Below, in pieces: positions 43,648 through 50,355 of a DNA stretch of 50,355 bases; the first letter of the stretch is position 1; each line of letters begins with the position of its first letter. The DNA lies in NCBI GenBank assembly GCA_003566635.1, contig PXCK01000112.1, positions 1 through 50,355 on the forward strand. The letters are read 5' to 3'. Under the pieces are notes generated by a model. That model was given only the letters and a program-made list of their open reading frames with translations, was not told the origin of the DNA and made no database searches. Position numbers and translations under genes: made by a program. The stretch is from Balneolia bacterium. Its GTDB lineage: Bacteria > Bacteroidota > Rhodothermia > Balneolales > Cyclonatronaceae.

Positions 43648-43735
43648 AGTGAGCTCCTTGTTTTGTGGTGTGTAAAGATAATACTTATTGAATTACGAAT
43701 TATAGAATTAAAAATGCAAGTACTTCAAAAAATGA

Positions 43736-44093
43736 GAGATTTTTATATTGAGGTGCTGGTTAACTATTATCTCAATTTGAGTTTTGTAGTTCTTTTCCGA
43801 TTAGATTTCAAGCCATAGCAAATATATAGTAATTGCCTTTTTAAACGTTCTTTTTCCTGCATATTTACTTTTTTTGTCCCTCACCCTTCCTTCTTCCAAA
43901 TAAGCTTGGTAATTCGTAGCACTTATTTAAATGGGAGAGAGTAATTCTTGTTATTACAACGAACTCTAAAAAACCAATTCAACAATTTATGGCTTTCTCC
44001 AAACTCTATCTATACATTGAAAACCCGTCTAATTTATGAAATCCATAAAGGCAAAGTATTTCATCGAGCACCTAAAATAAAAACCAGCCAAAA
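43736..44093. mobile_element. MITE-like element, copy B (degenerate)
   Basis: This copy of about 358 bp follows the same order as copy A. The left end is TTGAGGTGCTGGTTAA[CT]TATTATCTCAA. The CCCTCACCCTTCC block, the CTTATTTAAATGGGAGAG block, CAACGAACTCTAAAA and CTCTATCTATAC come next. The right end is CGAGCACCTAAAATAAAAAC. It lacks the about 150-bp insert of copy A, and its ends have diverged from the perfect 30-bp inverted repeats. It ends 90 bases before tRNA-Lys. A 65-residue open frame within it has no counterpart in copy A and is not thought to be coding. Confidence 0.8.
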
Positions 44094-44183
44094 TCTTCTT
44101 AATAACGAAACTAAAAAAGCACATTCAGGGTTTGAATTTTTGTAGTTTATTCATAACTTATAAGTCTTGTTTAAAACAAGCTT

Positions 44184-44256
44184 GAATCGGTAGCTCAGTT
44201 GGTAGAGCAACGGCCTTTTAAGCCGTGGGTCGAGGGTTCGAGCCCCTCCCGATTCA
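44184..44256 (+). tRNA. tRNA-Lys (anticodon TTT)
   Basis: The acceptor stem GAATCGG (44184-44190) pairs with CCGATTC (44249-44255). The D-arm is AGCTCAGTTGGTAGAGC. The anticodon loop CTTTTAA sits between ACGGC and GCCGT, giving TTT (Lys). The T-arm carries GGTTCGAGCC. CCA is not encoded. A terminator follows at once. Confidence 0.95.
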
Positions 44257-44272
44257 CTTCAATCTCACACTT

Positions 44273-44304
44273 AGCCTATGCCTTGATAAGCATAGGCTTT
44301 TTTT
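44273..44304 (+). terminator. Terminator of tRNA-Lys
   Basis: AGCCTATGC (44273-44281) pairs perfectly with GCATAGGCT (44290-44298) across 8 bases and is followed by seven T residues. Confidence 0.92.
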
Positions 44305-44391
44305 ATTTAAGCCCATCTCTGTCAAAAAACAAAAGCAAGTAAGTTTCCAATAAAGTATCTTGTTTCAAGATGAAATCAAAAAATACAATGT

Positions 44392-44787
44392 ATGAAAATT
44401 GACCATATTGGAATTGCTGTTACCGATCTAAACAATTCAATCAAGCTTTTTGAAACCCTTTTAAACACACCCTGTTATAAACGGGAAATAGTAGAAAGTG
44501 AAAACGTAGAAACAGCATTTTTTCAAACCGGAGAATCTAAAGTGGAATTATTAGGTGCTTCCGGCCCAGATTCTGTAATCACAAAATTTATAGAAAAAAG
44601 AGGTGAAGGAATGCATCATACAGCATTTGAAGTAGATGATTTAGATGCAGAAATTACCCGACTTCAGCAGTTAGGTTATCGCTTCTTAACGGAAAGTCCC
44701 AAAATGGGCGCCGATAACAAACGTATTATTTTTTTGCACCCCAAAGATACCAATGGGATGCTTGTAGAACTTTGTCAATCAGTTTAA
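44392..44787 (+). CDS. mce: Methylmalonyl-CoA epimerase
   Basis: This 131-residue glyoxalase-fold protein interconverts R- and S-methylmalonyl-CoA in the propionate pathway. It begins KIDHIGIAV, with a metal-binding His. A central GEGMHHTAFEVDD carries the second His, and HPKDTNGMLVELCQ near the end carries the metal Glu. Length and motifs match the family. No mutase gene is adjacent. The S9 peptidase starts 21 bases downstream. Confidence 0.93.
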   Translation: MKIDHIGIAVTDLNNSIKLFETLLNTPCYKREIVESENVETAFFQTGESKVELLGASGPDSVITKFIEKRGEGMHHTAFEVDDLDAEITRLQQLGYRFLTESPKMGADNKRIIFLHPKDTNGMLVELCQSV

Positions 44788-44808
44788 TCATAACCAACTT
44801 TTAAGCCT

Positions 44809-46788
44809 ATGTTATTTTTTAAGATAATCAAAAACTACTTTGCTCTGATATTTTTGATCGTTGCTATTGTACCTCAGTTACATGCTCAGCAACCATTAAG
44901 TATAGATGATATTGTTAGTATTCAAACAGTAACAACTTCGGTTATCAACCCCGCAGGCACACACGTTGCATACTCGTTAAGTGTGCCCCCTGCCGAAGAT
45001 GCAAACATGGCACGTTCTAGATCTCATCTATTAATTATGGAGATTGAATCCGGTGAGCAAGTTCGTGTTACAACCGGTGCCGGAAATCCGCATTGGAATG
45101 CCGATGGACGCTTGTTTTTTACGCACAGAAATACAGAGCATCACCCGGCAACACAAGTCTATGCCGTAGATTCCAATGCATCTAACTTAAGCCGAATTAC
45201 AAATGCCGACCATGGTGTAAATCAGTACACTGTAAGTGCAGATGGCACTACCATAGCATACACCTCAACCGACCCGGAAAGTCCGGAAAGAGCTGAAATG
45301 CGTGAGCTTGGCTATGATATGATTGTATACAGCGATGACCCAAGAAGTGTTAGAATGTTTGTGCAGCCTGTAAGTGGAGGTAATTCTCGTAGTTTAACAC
45401 CGGATGGATGGCTTGTACAGGATATGGCGCTATCACCAAATGGACGACAGGCGATTATTCGCGTTACAGATAATCCTTTGGCTGATTACGACCTCATGTT
45501 TAGTGAGCTTTACAGGGTAAACATACAAACCGGGCAAACCCAACTCTTTACTGCTACAGAAGGTAAACTCGACATGATTACTTATTCTCCGGATGGTTCA
45601 AGAGTAGCTTTCTTAGGTGCAAAAGTCTTTAGTGACCCACTACCACAAAGAATTTGGATTGCTAATGCCGACGGTTCCAACAAAAGAGACATTACACCCG
45701 ATGATTATGTTGGAACTCCTGAATGGATTCATTGGGAAGATAACAACACAATTCTATTTGCGGCTCTGCAAAGTACTACTACAGCCTTAAATCGTATTTC
45801 TGCTAATGGAGGCTCTATTACCGAAGTAATTGGTAGTGATGCCGGAATACTTCGTAGTGCAAGTTTTGCTAATGATGGCAATCGATTTACTGCTGCCATT
45901 AATACCAATACACACCCCGGTGAGGTTTTTGTAGGATCGAAAAGTGACGGCACTGTTGAAAGAGTGACTTTTCACAATGAATTTTTAAACGAAAGAAGCC
46001 TGGGAAGACAAGTAACTATCCGTTGGAATGGGGCAGATGATAAGCACATGGAAGGTGTATTAATTTATCCTGTTGGGTATACAGAAGGTATTCGGTATCC
46101 GCTCACCATTTTACCGCATGGCGGTCCTGAAGGAACAAGTTTAGATGGATGGAATACACGTGCTTTATATCCGGTTCAACTATTAGCCGGTGAAGGATAT
46201 GTAGTTTTTAAGCCTAATTATAGAGGTAGTGGTGGCCGTGGTTCGTCATTTACAATGGCGAATCATCGTGATTTAGGTGGTAAAGAGTTCGAAGATGTTT
46301 TATTCGGAATAGACTACCTTGAACAAATTGGATTGATTGACCCAACACGTGTAGGTATAAGCGGAACCTCTTATGGTGGCTATTTTGCAGCTTGGGCAGG
46401 AACCCGATATAGCGATCGTTTTGCGGCCGCAATTACTTTTGCCGGTCTTTCCAACTGGATTTCGTTTACAGGAACAACCGATATACCGGTGGAAATGTCG
46501 TTAACGCACTGGGACTTATGGTGGTTTGACAATCCCGGTCAGTATATGGACAGATCTCCAATTGCTCATTTAAACTTTGCAAATACGCCTATTTTAGTTG
46601 CTACAGGCTTGGCAGATGAGCGCGTACACCCGGAACAAGCTATACAGCTTTATAATTTTTTAAGGCTTTTAGACATTCCAACTGATTTGATTCTCTATCC
46701 ACGTCAACCTCATGGGTTGATTGAGCGCGCGCATCAAATTCATTTCATGGAGCAAGTAGTTAACTGGTTCAATACGTATTTAGATTAA
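44809..46788 (+). CDS. Secreted S9 family prolyl oligopeptidase
   Basis: This 659-residue protein has a signal peptide (about 1-26, ending QLHAQ), a beta-propeller of WD40-like/TolB-like blades (about 35-400, with YSPDGSRVAF and similar units), and an alpha/beta peptidase domain. The triad is Ser521 (GTSYGG), Asp603 (LADERV) and His635 (QPHGL). It resembles acylaminoacyl- and dipeptidyl-peptidases and should cut short peptides in the periplasm or outside the cell. Its stop TAA (46786-46788) is the start of a dispersed repeat arm. Confidence 0.93.
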   Translation: MLFFKIIKNYFALIFLIVAIVPQLHAQQPLSIDDIVSIQTVTTSVINPAGTHVAYSLSVPPAEDANMARSRSHLLIMEIESGEQVRVTTGAGNPHWNADGRLFFTHRNTEHHPATQVYAVDSNASNLSRITNADHGVNQYTVSADGTTIAYTSTDPESPERAEMRELGYDMIVYSDDPRSVRMFVQPVSGGNSRSLTPDGWLVQDMALSPNGRQAIIRVTDNPLADYDLMFSELYRVNIQTGQTQLFTATEGKLDMITYSPDGSRVAFLGAKVFSDPLPQRIWIANADGSNKRDITPDDYVGTPEWIHWEDNNTILFAALQSTTTALNRISANGGSITEVIGSDAGILRSASFANDGNRFTAAINTNTHPGEVFVGSKSDGTVERVTFHNEFLNERSLGRQVTIRWNGADDKHMEGVLIYPVGYTEGIRYPLTILPHGGPEGTSLDGWNTRALYPVQLLAGEGYVVFKPNYRGSGGRGSSFTMANHRDLGGKEFEDVLFGIDYLEQIGLIDPTRVGISGTSYGGYFAAWAGTRYSDRFAAAITFAGLSNWISFTGTTDIPVEMSLTHWDLWWFDNPGQYMDRSPIAHLNFANTPILVATGLADERVHPEQAIQLYNFLRLLDIPTDLILYPRQPHGLIERAHQIHFMEQVVNWFNTYLD

Positions 46789-46802
46789 CCCAAATTATTG
46801 AC
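46786..46802. repeat. Dispersed palindromic repeat, partial left arm (copy 7)
   Basis: TAACCCAAATTATTGAC matches the left arm with two differences. Its TAA is the stop of the S9 peptidase. No right arm is seen before the convergent aat gene (stop at 46840). Confidence 0.5.
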
Positions 46803-46839
46803 TTTACAAAAAGCCTGTGGTCTTGAACTGTGGGATTTT

Positions 46840-47427
46840 TTATTTGAATGGTAAATTATCTGATTTCAACGCCGCTTTTAATAGCTTACTGTATGACTTT
46901 GACGGAATTTCAATACAGCCAAACTGAGCCAAATGATCGGTCTTGAATTGCACATCCCATAGGCTATACCCATTTCTCTTAAGAATATTATAACAAAAAT
47001 AAATAGCAGCTTTATGGGCCTCATCATGACTTTGATAAACAGATTCTGCAAAAAAAACAGAACCTAAATGAAGTCCATACAATCCTCCTGCTAATTCCCC
47101 GTCTTTCCAAACCTCAACAGAATCTACGTATCCTAAATTGTGAAGATGTACGTATGTATCACGAATAATTGGATTAATCCATGAAGGCTCTTGTTTGCCG
47201 CAGTTCTCAATAACTTCGTTTAAGCTTTTGCTTATTGCCGGCTTAAATCCAAACTTTTTAAAATACCGCAGGCTTCGTTTAGATATATGAAAGTTATCCA
47301 TTGGAATGATACCACGCAGATGGGCTGTGTACCAAAAAATGGGAGCTTCTTCGTCTGCACTTTCGGCCATGGGAAAATAGCCTTGGGTATATGCATTTAT
47401 AACTGTTTCGGGAGGTAAAACCAGCAT
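46840..47427 (-). CDS. aat: Leucyl/phenylalanyl-tRNA--protein transferase
   Basis: This 195-residue protein adds Leu or Phe from tRNA to proteins with N-terminal Arg or Lys, marking them for ClpAP. It has the family opening YTQGYFPMAE, IFWYTAHLRGIIP, the core GELAGGLYGLHLGSVFFAESVY and a late DVQFKTDHLAQFGC. Somewhat shorter than the E. coli enzyme, but within family range. The acyltransferase gene lies 25 bases upstream on the same strand. Confidence 0.92.
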   Translation of the reverse strand: MLVLPPETVINAYTQGYFPMAESADEEAPIFWYTAHLRGIIPMDNFHISKRSLRYFKKFGFKPAISKSLNEVIENCGKQEPSWINPIIRDTYVHLHNLGYVDSVEVWKDGELAGGLYGLHLGSVFFAESVYQSHDEAHKAAIYFCYNILKRNGYSLWDVQFKTDHLAQFGCIEIPSKSYSKLLKAALKSDNLPFK

Positions 47428-47452
47428 TTCGGGGAATCAAAGAAAATTAGAA

Positions 47453-48214
47453 TCAGTTGGTTAGCTTATCGATATAAAAACGCCGAACTTTTTCGATTTG
47501 AAGGTCAAGATCTTTGTCATCTTTACTTTCTATAGGGAATGGTTTAAAGTACTTTAATGTAACTTTTCCGGGTTTGGTAAGCAAACTCCCACCCGGACAT
47601 ATATCAATAGCACCTTTAATAAGGACGGGTACGATTGGATAGTCTAAATCACGGGCAATAAAAAAAGCACCCTTTTTAAATTTACCAACCGGTAACTCAT
47701 GCTTCCGCGAACCTTCCGGTGCGATAAAAAGGGACAAGTTTTTTTGTCTGATTGAATCATAAGTTTTATGAATTCGGCTTAAAGCTTTTTCCCTGTTACT
47801 TCTATCAATAAACACTTGCCCTGTCAACTTACCAAGAATAAAAAAGAACGGATTGTATTGAAGCTCTTTTTTAGCAACATAACGTACATTAGGAAATCCT
47901 GCAGAAATAATGATAAATAAATCTAAAGTTGAGCTATGATTAGAAATATAAACAGCGGGAATATCAGGAGTGAATTCCATTTTGTCATACTCTAATTTTA
48001 CCCCAAGAATACGAAGCGCTGTCCGACCGAAAACGGGGCCCAAATTATTTATAAACCAATTCGTAAGCTTACCAAAACTTAAAAAAACACCAATTATTAC
48101 CACTACAGTTACCAATGCAAGAAGCACAAAAATTAAAATCGTACCTACAAAAGAACGAATATAGTCTATACTATTAAATGATGTAGTATGAGGTTGCCCT
48201 GCAATTGTTTCCAT
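47453..48214 (-). CDS. plsC: 1-acyl-sn-glycerol-3-phosphate acyltransferase
   Basis: This 253-residue membrane protein has an N-terminal helix (about 22-52) followed by the HX4D catalytic motif NHSSTLD (about 92-98) and the lysophosphatidic-acid-binding APEGSRK (about 163-169). It transfers an acyl chain to make phosphatidic acid, or a related lipid, at the inner membrane. It may be cotranscribed with aat downstream. PlsC-like paralogues with other acceptors exist, so the symbol is tentative. Confidence 0.88.
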   Translation of the reverse strand: METIAGQPHTTSFNSIDYIRSFVGTILIFVLLALVTVVVIIGVFLSFGKLTNWFINNLGPVFGRTALRILGVKLEYDKMEFTPDIPAVYISNHSSTLDLFIIISAGFPNVRYVAKKELQYNPFFFILGKLTGQVFIDRSNREKALSRIHKTYDSIRQKNLSLFIAPEGSRKHELPVGKFKKGAFFIARDLDYPIVPVLIKGAIDICPGGSLLTKPGKVTLKYFKPFPIESKDDKDLDLQIEKVRRFYIDKLTN

Positions 48215-48363
48215 GTAGGAGTATACTAAAAAAGCAGGAGTATTTGGGGCATAAATAATTCGTTATTGATTTAGAAAACTAATTCTCTTTATCTGGATTA
48301 TTAGCTCAATCATATAGTTTTTTTTATTATTATTAGTGTTCGATACAAACTAAAGGAAAAAAC

Positions 48364-50355
48364 CTGAAATCACCTAAGTTCATTTTATTTTATCTTTTAT
48401 TGCTGCTTATAACTAATACTTTTAATGTGTTATCAGTAACTGCAAAGCAGCAATTACCTTCCGGCTATCCGGTTGTGACCAATTATGATCATCGCACTTC
48501 GTTTATCGGAGCCGGACAAACATATAATATTGCTGAGGATAATCGTGGGGTTATTTATTTCGGAAATCACATCCACGGGATACAGATTTGGGATGGAGAT
48601 GGCTGGCACCGGGTGCATTTGGGGAATAATCGGGGCGCAATCAGCCTGCTCTGGCATCCTGACGAAGAGCGTATGTACTATAGCACGGATTTCACCTTTG
48701 GGTATCTTGATGTTTCTGCCTCAAACGAATACATCCCCGTAAGTTTATCTGAATATCTGGAGCCGGACGAAATTTCGAAAGAGCGCTTTTGGCGAATGCG
48801 CCACTGGAACGGCAAAATTCTGGTAAAAAGCTCCAGTCAGATTCTCAGTTGGGATGGAAACGAAGTCCAGGTACTGTTCGAATCCGACAAACTGGTAAAT
48901 CGTCTGCATGTTGCCGGCGACGCTTTTTGGTTTCATGTGGAGAAACACGGTATGTACCGCGGCGATGAAAACGGGATTGAGCCGTTTGACCTGCAAACTC
49001 CAGACAGAAACCAATATGCGATCGGCGTTTTTGATGCGAATGATGGCGTCACGTTTGTCACTCAAAGCGGATATTTGATTCAATACAATCATTCAAACGA
49101 GTCTTTTACTGCCCGAAGTGAACCGTTGATGCTCGGAATGCGGTGGGCGCGGGTTATCCAAAATCAGTCGGGCGGATATACGATGGTGGATGGCCGCACG
49201 GGCGTCTATTTTTTCCATGAAGATGGTTCCCCGGATGTGCATCTGACCGAGTCGCACGGACTCCCCACGAACCGGAAAGAATTCCTGTTTGAAGACAGCA
49301 GCGAAAATATCTGGGTCGGTGGTGGCATTGGAGTTTCCTTAATTGAGTACGCTTCGCCACTGCGCGTTTTATCCGGTGAGCAGCGCGTCCCCCCGAATTC
49401 CCAGAGCCTGAAATATCATCAGGGTGAGCTTTTTGTTTCCGGCTCCACGCTGTTTAAATGGAATGCTGATCAAAATAACTGGGATTCACTCATTGATCTT
49501 CCCAACCGTATCCTCAATATCCGCTCGGATGGAACTTCGCTTTTTGCCGCCGGAACAGCAGGATTATTGCAATACAAAGACGGCCGCGTGTATCATCCTT
49601 ACACTTACGGCACGTACGATATCGCGTTTTCTGATCACCACGATGATCTGGTTTTTGTGATTGGCTCCCGCTGGCTGAAGTTTTTTCTGAAGGATGAAAA
49701 CGACATCGTGCAGCGTAAAATCTACGAGATTGACTTTGAAGCAATCGGCTATTCTGTTCATGAAGATAATCAGGGGCGAATTTGGGTTGGAACCGGAAAC
49801 CGGGGCATCATCCGAATCACATATACACGAGATGGTAATAATTTTACGGTGGATGAATTTCGCCGTTTCGGCACGGATGACGGACTTCCGCCGGGCAATT
49901 TTAATTACACATTTAAAGTCGGCGATAGGCTTTTTTTCACCACAAGTGAACAATATTATGCGTTCGATGAAGAAACCGAAACCTTTTATCCTTACACCCC
50001 TTTCGAGAAGCCTTTCGATTTTCATATCAAAACCCCGTGGCCAACGGTTGAGGATAATTTTAACAGACTTTGGCTCGATTTGAATGGTGCTCAGCTCGGG
50101 TATCTTAATCTTGCCACTGAACCACCGCATGAGTGGACCTACATGCCATTTCGTCGTCACGCACCGCTTTTACACATTCATAGTTTTGTGACTCCGACTG
50201 AAAACGAGCTTTACACCATCTCCGATTTTACGATATCGCGATTTGATTTAACGAAACTGGATCTCATGCCCCGTCTCGGTAGCGCGATTATCAATCAGGT
50301 TAATTTGGGTGTAGATTCGCTTTTGAGTGGCCCGGCAGGTCCCATTCAGTGGACA
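48364..50355 (+). CDS. Beta-propeller sensor-type protein, N-terminal part (runs off window end)
   Basis: One open frame runs from about 48337 to the end of the window. It encodes a signal-peptide-like start (KSPKFILFYLLLLL). Many short propeller units follow, such as AEDNRGVIYFG, FEDSSENIWVGGG and HEDNQGRIWVGTG, spaced as in two-component regulator propellers. These usually form the periplasmic sensor of hybrid kinases or AraC-type regulators, with Y_Y_Y and kinase domains further on, beyond the window. No ATG, GTG or TTG fits the signal peptide. CTG at 48364, 6 bases after AAAGGA, is the best start, though an undetected error is possible. Its GC content (52-62% in hand-counted lines) is well above its neighbours (about 38%). 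Confidence 0.75.
   Translation, partial: MKSPKFILFYLLLLLITNTFNVLSVTAKQQLPSGYPVVTNYDHRTSFIGAGQTYNIAEDNRGVIYFGNHIHGIQIWDGDGWHRVHLGNNRGAISLLWHPDEERMYYSTDFTFGYLDVSASNEYIPVSLSEYLEPDEISKERFWRMRHWNGKILVKSSSQILSWDGNEVQVLFESDKLVNRLHVAGDAFWFHVEKHGMYRGDENGIEPFDLQTPDRNQYAIGVFDANDGVTFVTQSGYLIQYNHSNESFTARSEPLMLGMRWARVIQNQSGGYTMVDGRTGVYFFHEDGSPDVHLTESHGLPTNRKEFLFEDSSENIWVGGGIGVSLIEYASPLRVLSGEQRVPPNSQSLKYHQGELFVSGSTLFKWNADQNNWDSLIDLPNRILNIRSDGTSLFAAGTAGLLQYKDGRVYHPYTYGTYDIAFSDHHDDLVFVIGSRWLKFFLKDENDIVQRKIYEIDFEAIGYSVHEDNQGRIWVGTGNRGIIRITYTRDGNNFTVDEFRRFGTDDGLPPGNFNYTFKVGDRLFFTTSEQYYAFDEETETFYPYTPFEKPFDFHIKTPWPTVEDNFNRLWLDLNGAQLGYLNLATEPPHEWTYMPFRRHAPLLHIHSFVTPTENELYTISDFTISRFDLTKLDLMPRLGSAIINQVNLGVDSLLSGPAGPIQWT

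Noticed and set aside
43948-44145. 65-residue open frame near the second MITE copy
   Set aside because: It lies mostly in the repeat; the equivalent of copy A is broken by stops and the protein has no recognisable features.
46803-46839. Possible terminator between the S9 peptidase and aat
   Set aside because: CCTGTGG and CTGTGGG are direct, not inverted, copies, so no stem forms.
49424-50160. Short frames on both strands in the last kilobase
   Set aside because: They are shadows of the single long open frame that runs from 48364 to the window end.

Overview
The window looks like chromosomal DNA from a heterotrophic marine or halophilic member of the Bacteroidota/Balneolota (FCB) group, probably a Balneolaceae-like organism. 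The evidence is a secreted M1 aminopeptidase ending in a type IX secretion sorting domain (NYPNPFNPST type), DUF2851 and DUF4834-like proteins, a long (477 aa) single-chain isocitrate dehydrogenase, many signal-peptide and outer-membrane proteins, and low-GC coding DNA (about 38% in a hand-counted line). No phage, CRISPR array, rRNA or intact insertion sequence was seen. The assignment rests on protein features only.

Layout. 1-5.3 kb: the tail of a CoA-acylating aldehyde dehydrogenase, an iron alcohol dehydrogenase, the secreted aminopeptidase, AMP nucleosidase and a Nudix hydrolase. 5.6-8.1 kb: a sulfur-handling operon of two YeeE/YedE half-transporters and a metallo-beta-lactamase/rhodanese protein, closed by a strong terminator. 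8.1-9.4 kb: a DUF6577-like regulator preceded by a perfect palindrome, then a small outer-membrane protein. 9.7-12.6 kb: a voltage-sensor-like membrane protein without a visible pore, then SbtA (bicarbonate transporter) with its PII-like partner SbtB and a YtxH-like protein. 12.6-17.5 kb: DUF2851, a 514-bp MITE-like element, tRNA-Gln, prs, rplY, pth and an unknown protein. 17.5-24 kb: a small membrane protein with a GT4 glycosyltransferase, an ECF sigma factor, a histidine kinase, recF, an RRM protein and enolase. 24-28.4 kb: HAD and alpha/beta hydrolases, then an operon of an outer-membrane protein plus four paralogous lipoproteins in tandem. 28.6-33.5 kb: an unknown gene, prmC, a likely replication origin with DnaA boxes, dnaA, folB, folK, a deoxynucleoside kinase and a small DUF4834-like protein. 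33.7-38 kb: an M28 carboxypeptidase and two unknown proteins separated by gene-poor, repeat-bearing DNA. 38-48.2 kb: isocitrate dehydrogenase, an AlkA-like protein, a DUF420 protein, an APC permease with stress-protein domains (apparently started by ATT), a second MITE-like copy, tRNA-Lys, methylmalonyl-CoA epimerase, an S9 peptidase, aat and an acyltransferase. 48.4 kb to the end: a GC-richer, truncated beta-propeller sensor-type gene.

The most distinctive structure is repetitive. A palindromic repeat family with ends AACCCGAATTATTCAC / GTGAATAATCCGGGTT occurs about seven times in 50 kb. In four places its first bases (TAACCC) supply the stop codon of the preceding gene. A separate MITE-like family with a perfect 30-bp terminal inverted repeat occurs twice, each copy just upstream of a tRNA gene. 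Other leads are the pore-less voltage-sensor protein beside SbtAB, the tandem lipoprotein operon, and palindromes placed like operators ahead of regulatory genes.
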